Shown: one piece after another, positions 23,947 to 36,764 of the stretch
Layout: the number at the start of each line of letters is the position of its first letter
Numbering within the stretch: position 1 is the stretch's first letter
Origin: Armillaria gallica
Taxonomy: Eukaryota; Basidiomycota; Agaricomycetes; Agaricales; Physalacriaceae
Direction: 5' to 3'
Length of the DNA stretch: 64,000 nt
NCBI GenBank assembly: GCA_037576215.1
Contig: JBANDB010000010.1
Coordinates: 186,001 to 250,000 of the forward strand
Notes under the pieces: model-generated
Databases searched by the model: none
Seen by the model: the letters and a program-made list of their open reading frames with translations, nothing else
Told to the model about the DNA's origin: nothing
Translations under genes and position numbers: made by a program

Positions 23947-24730
23947 ATGTCCCGCACCGTGACGGCCTCAGCCTCCGAGCCACGCCCACCGTCTCCTGTC
24001 CCGCCCGTCACGACCGATTCCAAATCCCCACCATCGCTGAAACCCGTCGACCATGTTACAGTCGATGTAGCCCTGAAGCACCAACGGCCGCCGTCCGATG
24101 AGGACCGTAGCCCGACAGAGAAGTCTACCGCTAGATCTCCATCGCCCGACGGCTCAGCACAATCCGACGATTCCGCTGAAACCCCAGCCCCAGAGGTGCC
24201 CTATATCCTCTTAGACTTACCCTTTTCCCTGCTTCTTATCGTTCATATTCATTAGGCTCCATCATCTCCCGCAACTATCAATATGGATACTTTCCGCCAG
24301 ATTCTTGATCTTGATGAGGATGAAACACACGATTTTTCCTCCTCCATGGTCTGGGCTTACTTTACCCAAGTACGAAGCACTTTCAAGAAGATGGATAGTG
24401 CATTGTGCGTCCCCTTTTTCATTAATAATACGTCGACTTATCCATATCAGACAAGCAAAAGACCTGCAAGAGCTATCATCTCTTGGCCACTTCCTTAAAG
24501 GTTCATCTGGTCAGATCGGTGTTGCCCGTGTCGAGGTCTCATGCCAGAAGATTCAATATTACGGCAAACTTCGTAATGAGCACGACGACGGCGATGTATC
24601 CGATACGCAAGCACTCGACAGAATCACGGCCCTTCTGGCGCAAGTCAAGAACGACTATGAGGCTGCCGAGGACTGGCTCAAGAACTGGTATATGGAGAGG
24701 GGCGTGGAAGGGCCACCAGCCGACGACTAG
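23947..24730 (+). CDS. YPD1: YPD1-type histidine-containing phosphotransfer protein
   Basis: YPD1 relays phosphate between hybrid histidine kinases and response regulators in fungal osmotic and oxidative stress signalling. Three exons join in frame: 23947-24195, 24256-24404 and 24451-24730, giving 225 aa. The C-terminal ~135 residues are a full HPt domain: MDTFRQILDLDEDETHDFSS, MVWAYFTQVRSTFKKMDSAL, and LSSLGHFLKGSSGQIGVARV with the phospho-accepting His at about residue 146. An amphipathic end follows (NDYEAAEDWLKNWYMERGVE). The N-terminal ~90 residues are Ser/Pro/Thr-rich with no predicted fold, making this protein longer than yeast Ypd1 (167 aa). An internal start at 24283 would give an HPt domain almost alone. 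Confidence 0.93.
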
Positions 24731-25566
24731 TACTACAAGTACGCTTCTTCATCGATTGTTTACCTTCCAGCACGTTCACCTTCTGCAGGGATTTTGGATG
24801 AGGTACGTAGAGGTGATGAAAGGACACCATTACCGTTTTTACCCAGGGGAAGGAAAAAGGATATGAACATACGCTTTTCATGTACAGGCAACGTCCCGAC
24901 CGTTCGCCAGACGGATTTTCAGTGGAGGATGGGAGGATTTTATTGTTCTACACATATGCCAAACGCGGGATGAGGTCGGCAATAGTATTCCGGTCCAATG
25001 TCAGCGTATTCTCCCAACTACTGCCTTAAAGCCTTTCGAGCCGAGGCTCGTTCTCATGTCTTATCTTGGTTATCTCTTCTCGCTGTCAGCTATCGTGTTG
25101 TTGTAATTTTTCGTCCATCATCTCTCCTTGTCTATGACTCATTTTTATCTGTGTACCAATTATTTAGGACGCGCTTCCCATCCGGTTAGCTGCATATAAG
25201 ATGTGCATGAGCAAGTTTCGCCATATTCGCGGTGCCTTCCATGCTGCGACCACTCAAACTTGTCCATATCACGGTCTAAAGAACGTGTCGGCTGCGTGTC
25301 TGTGGCATGATTTACTATATACTGGCTCACACAACTGAGAAACGGTGACTTGTGTGGTGACTGGAAGCAACGAGAGGTCCAATGCAACATCGATAACTAT
25401 ATCTATCAGAATAATAACCTGTACTGTAAGATCAAAACAAAGGAAAAGGAGTGTACATATGTTGAAAACTGGAAAACTGTTGAGGACAAGTGGAGGATGA
25501 TATTCGGGCCGACGGACCGAACATGTGGACTACGCTGACTAACTCTTCTCAAGTTGAATCACTTCC
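24731..25566. other. Intergenic, no supported gene
   Basis: This interval holds the 3' region of the YPD1-type gene and the promoter of the SDHAF1 gene. Short open frames show no domains. Confidence 0.5.
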
Positions 25567-25899
25567 ATGACGCGGAGGTCAGGATTTCAAAAGGAGGTCC
25601 TGAGCCTCTACAGAAGGTATGCCCCATGAATTTTGCTCTGTAAATGTCAGTCCCATGTCGTAGCTCCTAGGGCCCTCCGAATGGTACAGACCAAGCCCCC
25701 GTCAACGCGAGCAAAGTTCCTCCTCTTCGTCCGGTACAACTTTCACCAAAATGCGACCAACATCTCGCCGAGACAGGTTGGTGTCATTGAGCATCTCATG
25801 AGGCAGGGTAGGAAGCAGATTGAGATGTATGAGGATCCTTCGGTGAAGGATTGTTGGGTGTCGAAAGAGATGAAGGAGTGGAATAAGCAGCGGACGTAG
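25567..25899 (+). CDS. SDH6: SDHAF1/SDH6-type LYR assembly factor
   Basis: Two exons, 25567-25616 and 25671-25899, join in frame to give 92 aa. The start MTRRSGFQKEVLSLYRRALR holds the LYR motif, split two residues later by the intron. The segment VRYNFHQNATNISPRQVGVI followed by EHLMRQGRKQIEMY matches the SDHAF1 pattern of a basic helix after the LYR. SDHAF1 works in the mitochondrial matrix, helping insert Fe-S clusters into the succinate dehydrogenase iron-sulfur subunit. The size fits (yeast Sdh6 79 aa). Other short LYR proteins are possible, but the spacing favours SDHAF1. Confidence 0.87.
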
Positions 25900-26160
25900 T
25901 TCTGTATGTTATCATTCGGCTTTTTCTTTGAACACCAATGGTTATCATTTATTTATAGGTGTGTGGAATTTCTTCTTATACGATCTCATGCATTGGCGCA
26001 ATTCAACAGCAGCAACCATTTGTATCGTTACCTCAGAGAGAAGCAGAATACACTCAATATATACTTACAGGCCAGACGTGCTGGCTTGGTTGAAAAGGCT
26101 GGGTTCTGTTCTATTATTCTATCCTGCTACCGACTGTAAACAGATCAAAGCGGGAAGATC

Positions 26161-27971
26161 CTATACGACACCCTTTTCTCTGAGTGCCTTGATTTCGCTT
26201 TCCGAGTACCCCAACTCTCCCAGGACCTGCCAGCACATGTTTCCCATGGAGAAAATATGGACGACACCAAGAAGCACTCACCTCGTACGTGTGTTGCGAC
26301 AGCCATGGGGGTGGCAGACGAACAGGCATCTTCTCCCCATTGTATGATACGGCCGGCGCCACCAGTTTAATCTTACCTGCGCGTGGATGCTATGATTCGT
26401 GCGGTCAAACCAAGGGTGAATACCGCCAAAACGAAGACACTTACGTCTACTTCCACGGTCACCTTCCTTGCTATCGCCTGCAAGTAAACTTAAATGTGAG
26501 AAGTGACAAACATGCCATGTGAATGAAGTACCTGAGGGTGCTCGAAAGTCTCGCGAATGTTGTTGATGGGCCCATAGGGAACACTGAAAGAAGGACCTGT
26601 CAGTCTACAGAAGAAGGTGAAAGCTGACATTTGCTATTATACCCGATCCCTTCAAACATCGCCAGCCATTCATCGCGATTCTTCGTCATGAGGATATCGG
26701 TGATTATCGTCACAAGCTCTTCTCTATTCTGAACGCGGACGAGGTTGGAGGAAAACCTAGGGTCTTGAGGAAGATCGGGCCGAGAGAGAATCTCAGTACA
26801 AAACGAGGTGAACTAAAGTGGAGAACTTTAGCCCAAAAGAGTCGACGAGTCCCAAGAGTTATGCACCTGTCTGTCATTCCCAGCGCCTATCATGATAAAG
26901 CCATCTTTACACTGGAAAACCTGGTAGGGAACTATCGATGGATGTGCAGTACCATGCCTGGAGGCTTCTTTGTTGGCGATCAAATAGTTGGATGCTATAT
27001 TTGCCAATCCCGCGATCTATTATCACCAGGTACATAGTACTAGTCAGTGAAGGGTAATCGATCGATGGTGCTCGGAGACATTCTAACCTGAGTCTCGAAT
27101 AAGTTGCAATCTATCCAGACGCCCTTCCCCGTTTGCTGGCGAGATAACAGTCCAGCCATGATTGCGCCATGTGCGTAGAGACCAGTAGCAATATCGGTGG
27201 CTGCTACACCTACTTTGGACGGAGGACGGTTGGGTTCACCCGTTCTGAGCAAGAACTCAGAAGGTGACCAGATACAATAGTCAAGCAACGTACATGTGCA
27301 TCAACCCCGCTTCACCTTCAATAATCACATCATAGCCCGCCGCTTTTCTATACGGACCGGTCTGTCCATAACCTAAAGTTCAATCAAGGCGCCGATCGAG
27401 CCCTGCCAAAATAAAGGCCTACCAGTAATTGAAGCATAAACCAAGCGTGGATTAATCTCCCTACAATCCTCCCACCCCAGCTTCATTTCTGCGAGTTTCC
27501 CGGAAATATAGTTTTCCACAAGCACATCAGACTGGGCGACGAGCTTGTGCAAGATGGAGATACCCTCATCCGACTTGAAATTGATCGTGATGGAACGTTT
27601 GTTACGATTGACCGCTAAAAAGTAGGCGGATTCGGGAGGAAGAGATTGATCAGCCGTGGAAAGCAGAGGGGCTGAAGGAGGGTTCCACGTTCCTTGGAAG
27701 GGACAAGGGGAGGTCAGGAACCCATCATTGCGGTGAAGAAATATTTACTCGTGTCGTCGCCTTTTCCACACTGTTCAACCTTGATCACATCCGCCCCTAA
27801 GTCTGCAAGCAGCATGGTCGCGGTAGGGCCAGCGAGTACCCGTGTCAGGTCAAGGATTTTGATACCCTTGAGTGGGGGTGGTATTCCGCCTGGCTCATTC
27901 TTGACTTGTGTTTGCAGAAAACGCAATCCAGAACGTGTACAGCGACCTGCGACCAACTTGGAAGCAAGCAT
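26161..27971 (-). CDS. CaiB/BaiF CoA-transferase, SUGCT-like
   Basis: Class III CoA-transferase resembling succinate-hydroxymethylglutarate (glutarate) CoA-transferase. It starts at 27971 with [20 protein letters not shown], a likely mitochondrial presequence; an upstream in-frame extension has no ATG. Family motifs in order are [40 protein letters not shown] (joined across intron 1), [38 protein letters not shown], and [20 protein letters not shown], where the Asp is the expected catalytic residue. [34 protein letters not shown] and VPYGPINNI follow. The end is [20 protein letters not shown], with stop at 26161-26163. About eight short introns interrupt it. Succinyl-CoA is the usual CoA donor, which links it to KGD1 4 kb away. 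The exact acceptor acid is inferred from family only. Confidence 0.92.
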
Positions 27972-28680
27972 GGTTGAGTCGGCCCGATGGAACCCGACGG
28001 GCACCGGACTTGTCGGCTGTAACTATTTCAATCTCGGAGTTGCCTCTCTTGTACTATGATCATCACCTTCCCTGCAGCTTCACGAGTCTCGACTGCATTT
28101 CGTCAACGATGGATGGAACGTGGAATTTCAAGCGCAACGTCACTTCCAAGAGATAAGATATCGCACCAATTGCATTCTTTGTTCTCGGGACCTAGCCTGT
28201 AACTCTGGCTCTTGCGACCTCGCGGGTTTTCTTTACTGGTTCTGTGTGCCTTCCGAGCCGTATGCTAAACATTTAGATGATCCCCGCTATAGGGGTGGAG
28301 CAGTCCCGCTTTCTGCATAAGCACTGTTGCGACCGGTATCCCCAAGCGACGGACTTCTGATTTTCTATGCGTTCGACCTCGTTCGCGTGGCGCCGTTTCT
28401 TTGCTTCTGGTTAGGTCTCTCTAGTTCCCATAGTATCTGGACATTCTGTGGAAGCAAAGTTAAGGTTGGTTGATCGACGCGTTCCTAAGTTCTTTGGAAA
28501 TAACATGTGAGGCCGCGGCAACGGGTTTGACAAACGTGATCGTCCCGCCTTACTGCTTTTTAATACATACTCCGTTTTACGCGCCGGCTTTTATAACTGA
28601 GATGCATTTGTATCTATGATGGCCCTCTCCCTTTTACCGCCATAGCCCCCCGGTCTCCTTACACTACTCTGTCTCTAACC

Positions 28681-30567
28681 ATGGGACAGTCAGACGGCGG
28701 GTTCGTGTTCACAGATGCTGATAATCGTGTATCGTGCGTACACCTTGCTTTCCTATGATTAGCTCTTGATCCTCATCTCGACTAGAAACCTGTTATGGGC
28801 GGTGACTTCTAGCTTGGGTGCTGGACTCTGCTTTCTGGTGTTACTGGTCATAGCCGTCGTTATGATCCACCCTGCTTCCAGACATCAGCTTGACCGTGTC
28901 AGCTTCCGGATAATGATCTACGCACTAATTGCGAAGTAAGTTGTCCCTCGGTGAAATACGCAGTTCTCTGACATATGGTTGCAGTATGGTCTTTGGAATT
29001 GCATCTACAGTCAGCGGGCTTCAGACCTATGACAGCGAAACGTGCAACGTTGCGATGTGGCTGCTGATGGTGAGTGGACATTTTCATTCCACTGGATATC
29101 TCGGCCCCGTAACTGAGTCATACGCGCAGTTAACATTAGAACTATCAACGTTCTTGCTGTTCTGCATTGCCTTGAATCTCCAGTACGTGATTAATTGACT
29201 ACTGAGCCCAGTTATCGTCGTTTTTATTTATACCCTGATAGATTAGTTCTCGTTCACGGCGTTCGCGGCCAGGTGATGGAGAAATACTATATTATTGGAA
29301 GCATCGCGGCTGCGGTCGCCATCACTGTTCCCCCATTTGCCACAAAACAGTATGGGTACGTAACTCTCCGTTCTTTCAGAAGAAACGCTGATAGAGTTTG
29401 TAGATGGGATCCAATAAACGATGCGTGCTGGTACTCGAGCGATAATACCGCCGTCCGTCTCCGTTGGCAGGTAAGACTTACATCATTATTCCTTTTCCAA
29501 CGGTCGCGGGCTTACGATATCCACTGTAGATTGGTACACAGATTTTCTGGAGCCTGGCTAGTGTGGTTGGAGAGTTCGTGACATTTTTTGCCGTACTCGG
29601 GTATATGATTCGGCACCAGGTAAGGCGCTCTTCAGTGCTGTATGGGGCGTTGATATTTATAACACGTTTAAAGGTTATTCATGGCAATGCGGTCAGAAGC
29701 CGCTCACATTCCACAGGAACTAGGTCCCGCGCCCAGTCGATAAACACTACTACCGTTAGGGTACCTGCAAACCACGCTAAGACCTATCAGACCGTAATCA
29801 TTCGTATATGTCGGTCTTTTTTCTGTCACAACGTATAGTCTCAAGCTGATCTTAACTTCAGCGCTTTACCCGCTCGCGTCTCTAGTCATCAACACCGTGA
29901 CTGTTGCGTGCGATTTATATGCATCGACTTCAGATGGCACACCAAAGTCCCAGACAGTAAGTCTCAAGTACCTTATCTGTTATGAGTCTCGCTCATTGAC
30001 GGCATAGGCATACAATGTGCTTTTACTTAGTGAGTCAAGTAGATTCTGCATCAGTTCATCGAAACTCATTGCACCGCAGACGACTTTTGTTATGGTGGAC
30101 GAGCCGTAGTATATGCAGTCCTAGCAGCTACCGATCCGGTAAGAAATTCTGACTCCTCTACTGTCCACCTGCTGATTAAACCTGCACAGTCACTAGTCCG
30201 CGCTGTTAAGTCCTTGTGGAGACACACGCGCGGGAAAACGGACAACACGTCAGGCAGCACTAGTAATGGTCCCAAAACGACCACGACGTCTCATGGGCAG
30301 ATTACAGTGCACATTGAGCTTAGTGAAGTACGGCAACTGGATGACGGTTCAGAGTTACCTGTCTCGCCTAGTATGCACAAACCGGCTTCTCAGTCTTCTG
30401 CTACGCTGCCGAAAGACGTAGAAGGGGGAGACCTTGATCACGATGACGATCCGATGACTGCGAGGCTCGATGCTATGCGGAGGGCGCAGATTGGACGAGC
30501 GATGGATATGAGGCAAGATGCACTTGATAGACGTCTTGAAAGAAAAGATTTCAAGAGGCAGATATGA
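28681..30567 (+). CDS. Seven-transmembrane receptor (fungal cAMP-receptor/Git3-like)
   Basis: The ATG at 28681 opens a short extracellular N-terminus. Exons joined across short introns then give hydrophobic segments in the expected order: NLLWAVTSSLGAGLCFLVLL, FRIMIYALIANMVFGIASTV, LTLELSTFLLFCIALNLQ, KYYIIGSIAAAVAITVPPF, IFWSLASVVGEFVTFFAVLG and LKLILTSALYPLASLVINTV. The seventh is the GGRAVVYAVLAATDP region. A conserved-looking cysteine pair (ETCNV; DACWYS) lies in the outer loops. The long basic-acidic cytoplasmic tail ends KDFKRQI at 30567. This layout is typical of basidiomycete class-E-like GPCRs, which couple nutrient or small-molecule sensing to G proteins. The ligand is unknown and several exon borders are approximate. 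Confidence 0.72.
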
Positions 30568-30896
30568 TTCGGTGTCTTGAAGGTAGATTATAATACTGAC
30601 TGTACTTTATATTTTGGATGTATTTACCGGAATAACTATTCAAAGGGCTATGTTGGGAGGGCTATTATCGCCTTATTCCTCCGCTAGTATACCAATGGGC
30701 ACATCACGACAGCTTGTGATGACAGTTACAGCTGGACAGTGACTAGGGCCCGTCGCGTTCCCGGCGACAGTGACCTTGCTTGTGAACTGCGTAGAATTTT
30801 CATGTACCTCCAAACAAACTCATTTATTGTCGTAGAGAATAAATAAGATACTTCAGAATTGAACCTGAAGACTGCGTCCATAGTTGAGAGCCATCG

Positions 30897-31109
30897 TCAC
30901 AGGTCTTCATCTGAAAAAGGGTCTTCGACTTCTTTCATCAGTGTTCTGCTGCCCTGCTCAAACCAATGCCCGTGAAACTTCTTGGTGTTGTCCTCCGCAT
31001 CATAGAAGAAATGACTACAGCAGAACCTAGTACGTAGTATATATTTTTGAGAGAGACAGGGCATTTGATGGCGGTGACTCATCTCGATTATCTGAAGATC
31101 CCACGACAA
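30897..31109 (-). pseudogene. Orphan BAH-like fragment resembling DNMT1-type proteins
   Basis: The minus strand reads FFYDAEDNTKKFHGHWFEQG SRTLMKEVEDP. The aromatic-HxxWF-GSRT-hydrophobic-E pattern resembles the first BAH domain of fungal DNMT1-type cytosine methyltransferases (family pattern F-x-WF-xHxSxTxLxE). No catalytic methyltransferase motifs (PCQ, ENV) were seen near it, so if the assignment is right it is a fragment. The assignment rests on a short stretch. Confidence 0.38.
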
Positions 31110-32296
31110 TGAGCATACGAAGTTGTGCGGTAGAAGAGGATATTGATCACATGCCGATATTTAATGATCCTTAATAAGTACCTTCAACACTGGTGACTGG
31201 CAGTGCCGCATCAACAGAGGTTGGAGCAAGCTGCAGATCCTGGTGATCTGCGAACAGAAAGCCAGTAATACATATATCAAGGAGAAATGACACTTTCCTT
31301 GATGGATGCATGGCCTGGATGGCCCCGAAGACGGTGGATGTGAGCTTGTCTTGAGGTCCAGGAGAGGACATCATGGGAGTTTGAGATACCACGCCACATT
31401 ATGGGCTCTGTACTGCTCTGTAACCTTCAGTGTGAATATCTAGCAATGAGATGTCAATTATTTTGCAGTAGCAACGCCAAGCAGGCTCACATTAGCAGCG
31501 GTCAGTAGTATGACTGGTCTAGATATTGGCTCTTCGACATCGTTTGGCGTAGCACGTGTGGTTGGTGCAGCTTGAAGAAACAGGCTTCTAGGTGGGACTG
31601 AGAGGGGAGTAAATGTACAGGGCAAGTGTTTGGCTATCAAGGTTACAGAAATCGGGCATGAAAGACTTCTGAGAGCTCAGAGTTCAGAGCACTGAACAGA
31701 ACAAATGTTAGTGTCATCCATCGAAGTTACAGTTTTTGGAACTACTTACTATTAGCGTGAACTTGACTGACGAGCTAGGGTTTTAGTATTATTTTCCGAA
31801 ATTACAGTTTTCGGGTGCATCGGTCATACTAAAAAAGGAAGACTCTCATCATGGATTTCAAGCAAGGTAATAGATAGCAATACTGCTTGAATAAATGAAG
31901 CGGAAGAAAAACGCGCCGGAATAACTTTTGAAGAGTTGAGAATTGAAGTGACACGATTGGGTCAGTGTCATACCGTCGGCTTGCGTCGGCCGCTTCAAAA
32001 CTCAAGAGAGTACTCAGATTGTGCCAACCAATAAGCTTCAATTCGCCGCGTACCATGAACTCTGGTTCGTAAAGATTACGGCCGTATAGAACTATGTTCT
32101 TCGGATAAACCATGGTGCAAGCATCTGAACAGAGGTAGCCTGCCCAGTTCAGGCGCGGAGTAAGAGTAAACCTCAAAATAGCCGGTTGCCGTCGGCGAGA
32201 TTCGGGCCACATGAAAGAGGTCGATGACGTTGCATCATCTGGGTTACTTCATCCTTGACTGTCGACCTCGACGACGAGCATCGAGGCGGTCTCGCA
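31110..32296. other. Gene-poor stretch upstream of KGD1
   Basis: A minus-strand open frame of 127 codons at 31829-32212 has no recognised domain and no visible promoter. The last few hundred bases should carry the KGD1 promoter. Between 31680 and 31830 the phrase AGTTACAGTTTT/AATTACAGTTTT occurs twice (near 31725 and 31801), a minor direct repeat. Confidence 0.4.
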
Positions 32297-35200
32297 ATGC
32301 TCTCCAGGCAAGCGCTTCGTCGTTTGCGGACCTGTCGCCCATCTGTTCTTCCTTTTTACCATTACCATCCGTCTTCGGTAGCCCAAAGGCGTGACTATGC
32401 AACTCCATCGCCCTCACCCAACGACCCTTTCGCTAATGGTACCAATACGTATTATGCCGATGAAATGTACAAGCATTGGAGGCAGGACCCAAAGTCTGTA
32501 CATGCGTCCTGGGACGCGTATTTTTCCGGTATGGACAAGGGTCTGCCCAGTGCACAAGCATTCCAGCCGCCTCCCAGCCTTGTAGCTGCTCCAGCCGATG
32601 GAGCGCCTGCGCTGTATGCTGGCGGCGCGGCAGAGCTTGATGACCATCTGAAGGTGCGTGGTAGTCTGACACGTGCAAAGACTGTATCTGATTCTTCGGA
32701 TTAGGTCCAATTGCTTGTTCGCGCCTACCAAGTGCGGGGTCACCATGTTGCTGAATTGGATCCCCTCGGAATTCTCGATGCTGATCTGGCAGACGTTCAT
32801 CCGCCTGAATTAGAGCTCAGCAGATACGGGTTCACAGAGCGTGATCTGGACAAGGACATCACTCTTGGACCCGGTATCCTCCCTCATTTCGCCACCGAAG
32901 ACCGGAAAACGATGAAGTTGGACGAGATTATAAAGCTTCTGAGACGGATTTATTGTGCGTTCTTTTCTCTAGTTGCGCACTTCCCAATTTGACAACTCAT
33001 CTCAACAGGCGGTGCCGTCGGCATTCAGTATGTGCATATTCCGGACAAAGAAAATTGCGACTGGATTCGTGAACGCGTAGAAATACCCAAACCATGGAAT
33101 TACACGGTTGACGAGAAGCGGATGATCCTGGACCGTCTAATCTGGTCAGAATCATTTGAAAAGTTCATCGCGTCTAAATATCCCAACGAGAAGCGATTCG
33201 GTCTAGAGGGTTGCGAGGCCCTTATTCCCGGTATGAAAGCTCTCATAGATCGGTCAGTGGACCACGGTGTAAAACACATCACGCTTGGTATGCCCCACCG
33301 TGGCAGACTGAACGTGTTGGCTAATGTCATTCGGAAACCCATCGAGGCTATTTTGAACGAATTCAGTGGTACGGAGGATGATGATTCACCGGCTGGAGAT
33401 GTCAAATACCATCTTGGAGCAAACTACGTCAGGCCCACTCCCTCTGGAAAGAAAGTATCATTATCTCTTGTCGCCAACCCTTCGCATTTGGAGGCTGAGG
33501 ATCCGGTTGTCCTTGGTAAAACGCGCGCCATTCAACACTTCGAAGGAGACGAGACCACCCACACAACCGCAATGGGTGTTCTTCTTCACGGAGATGCTGC
33601 GTTCGCTGGTCAAGGTGTGGTTTACGAGACTATGGGCATGCACAACCTCCCTTGCTACGGTACCGGTGGAACCATCCACTTAATCGTTAACAACCAAATC
33701 GGTTTCACCACTGACCCCCGATTCGCTCGCTCTACCCCGTACCCGTCTGATATTGCTAAATCCATCGACGCCCCCATCTTCCACGTGAATGGGGACAACG
33801 TGGAGGCAGTAACCTTCGTTTGCCAACTCGCTGCTGACTACCGTGCCAAGTATAAGAAGGATGTTGTCATTGACATCGTCTGCTACAGGCGTTATGGACA
33901 CAATGAGACCGATCAACCGATGTTCACCCAGCCACGGATGTACAGGGCGATCCAGGAACATCCGTCTCCCCTCACAGTGTATACTAAATTCCTTGTTGGC
34001 CGTGGAACGTTTACCGAGAAGGACATCGAGGAACACAAGAAGTGGGTTTGGGGCATGCTGGAGAAGTCTTGGTCAGGTGCGAAGGATTACGTCCCTACGA
34101 GTAAGGAGTGGTTGTCCGCGTCATGGCAAGGATTCCCGTCCCCCAAGCAATTGGCAGACCAGACTTTGCCCACCCGCGTGACTGGCTCCGACGAGGCGAC
34201 CCTGAAACGTGTTGGAAAAGCTATTTCGACCTACCCCGCCGGTTTCACTCCTCATCGTAATCTCGCGCGCATCCTTGCAACCCGTGGAAAGACGGTTGAG
34301 GAAGGTACGAACATCGATTGGTCTACCGCAGAGGCGTTAGCATTCGGTTCATTGGCTCTAGAGAAAATTCATGTCAGAGTTTCTGGACAGGATGTTGAAC
34401 GTGGTACATTCTCACAAAGGCATGCTGTCATTCACGACCAGACCAATGAGTCACAGTACATCCCTCTCAACGATCTCGGTTCATCCCAGGCTCGATTTGT
34501 CGTCTGCAACTCGTCCTTATCCGAATACGGTTGTCTTGGATTCGAGCTCGGTTACTCGCTGGTTTCTCCTGATGCGTTGACTATGTGGGAGGCACAGTTT
34601 GGTGACTTTGCCAACACTGCGCAGTGCATTATTGATCAGTTCGTCGCCGCCGGCGAGAGGAAATGGTTGCAAAGGACCGGTCTAGTTATGAGTTTGCCGC
34701 ATGGATACGATGGCCAGGGACCTGAACATTCTAGTGGAAGGATCGAGCGGTTCTTGCAGCTTTGCGATGATCACCCGAATGTTTTCCCTTCGAAGGAGAA
34801 GATTGAAAGGCAGCATCAGGATTGTAACATGCAAGTTGTCTACCCAACGTATGTTCCCTTTATTGCCTTCAGTAAATAGCTACTAAACTCACTTCTATAG
34901 AACTCCCGCCAACTACGTGCGCACACATTTTTCTAACTTCGTATACTGATGCTCATATTATATGTACAGTTCCACGTCCTTCGTCGCCAGATTCACCGGG
35001 ATTTCCGCAAACCGGTAGGTCTACTTGTTTATATGGCTCGGCGGACAACTCATTCACTACTTCTCTAGCTTATCCTCTTCTTCTCTAAAAACCTTCTTCG
35101 ACACCCTAACGCTCGTTCTGATTTGGCCGAAATGGTTGGCGAAACCAATTTCCAGAGGTATATTCCCGACAATCACCCAGATTCACTGGTGGCGCCTGAG

Positions 35201-35790
35201 CATATCAGGAGGCATATCTTGTGTACTGGTGCGAGTTTCCGTAAATTCATGCTTGGGTATCATTTAATCGTTCTTCGTGTAACAGGCCAAGTTTATCAAA
35301 CTTTGTTGGCCGCAAGAGAGGAGCGAGGTATCACCGACATCGCCATTAGCAGAATTGAGCAGATTTCTCCGTTCCCCTATGACATGGTCTGTTTTTCTAA
35401 TCGCTGAAAGATTTATCTAGCTGATGAACTCTGTAGTTGACCCCTCACCTCGACAAATACCCCAACGCCACTCTCTTGTGGTGTCAAGTACGTCTTATTT
35501 AAAGTTTAAAGACGTGTCTGACTGTTCTATAGGAGGAACCCTTGAATAACGGTGCATGGAGCTATGTTGGTCCTAGGATCTACACCGCTGCCAGCAAGAC
35601 GGAGAATCACAAAGGGAAGTACCCGTTGTATGCCGGCAGGGATCCCACCAGTTCTGTCGCTACCGGAAGCAAGGTAAGCTTTCTTTGCGTCCCTAAAGTG
35701 GGTGTCCTGCTCATGGTTCATCAGACACAGCACAAGAAGGAGATTGAGCAATTCGTTAATACGGCCTTTGATCTCTCTACGACGCATTGA
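32297..35790 (+). CDS. KGD1: 2-oxoglutarate dehydrogenase E1 component
   Basis: E1 of the mitochondrial 2-oxoglutarate dehydrogenase complex uses thiamine diphosphate to decarboxylate 2-oxoglutarate on the way to succinyl-CoA. Ten exons fit in frame: 32297-32653, 32705-32954, 33009-34848, 34901-34916, 34970-35014, 35069-35228, 35286-35386, 35437-35487, 35533-35673 and 35725-35790, giving 1008 aa, normal length. The N-terminus [16 protein letters not shown] is a presequence. [20 protein letters not shown] opens the mature enzyme. Active-site segments include [69 protein letters not shown] and [20 protein letters not shown]. Exon 4 is only 16 nt. The first ATG-less upstream extension was ignored. 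Confidence 0.98.
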
Positions 35791-36764
35791 GATAATCACG
35801 ACTGACTTTCTTTATTTTTCCTGTTCTGTTTTGAAACATATTAATGTGGAATGGGATTTGTTCTATTTCAAACTACTGTATTTCCCGAAGATGTATCGGA
35901 ATAAAATAAACTCTCAAATTGGGACCCACACGCCTTAGTTATGGCGGTTAGAGGCCGACGACCGTCATAACTAGTAGCCACGGATGAATGGATCTTCTGG
36001 TACCATCCAGCGCATAGACATCTGATAGGAATCACAAATCTATTATAATACAATTATACGCTGCTCTTCATTATTGAGCGAGGTCACTCCAACCAAGGTG
36101 TCTTCTCTTATCCAGAAGAACGTTCGGGCTAGATGTGCAGCAGATCAGAACATAATCAAAAGCGCGTTGTAGACGTGTTTCTTTATTCATATGCGAATGG
36201 CCAAGCTCCGAGTCAACTGCAAGCACCACAAGGATTGTGATTTTGGGAAACCCGTGCACTTGAGGTTTCGACGGCAAGCTCAGTGTGCCAGCACAATCCA
36301 AAGTGGACTTATTTGTACGTCCTCCGAATCGTTTGCGACGAAAAAGATCTGACTTCTCCCTAGCTGTATTTCACCGTCGAAGACCACTCAAAACAAAGTA
36401 CATGTGACATGAACAACCAGCCCAGGCCAGGCGACGTGCCGTAGCTTGTCGATATCGCAATCATTTGTGAAAATGCTGGGTAAAAAGGAAACCGACCCTA
36501 ACTTCTGATTAACTGCCCTGTTTGCATATAATGGCTCCAAAAGGTGTGATTTTCACGTACTGAGTGCGTATGCACCATTAAGTAGTCATCGACAGTCATC
36601 TAATGTACGTACATAAATAGGGAATATGGTCGTGGTCCGTTCGTTAAAGTCGTCATGTAAGTATGGGGAAATAAAAAATTGAATCGAATGAGTTAACTAA
36701 CGAGCCAAGTCAGACCGCGTTCTGATAAATAAGTGCTAGGTTCCGTGTAAGAGGAGAAAAAGAG
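35791..36764. other. Intergenic between convergent genes
   Basis: KGD1 and the antiporter gene end towards each other here. No gene is supported; short minus-strand frames (e.g. 36071-36301) have no domain. The interval should hold both 3' ends. Confidence 0.5.

Noticed and set aside
31829..32212. 127-codon minus-strand frame upstream of KGD1
   Set aside because: I could not connect it to a domain, promoter or neighbouring exon; the position suggests the KGD1 upstream region.
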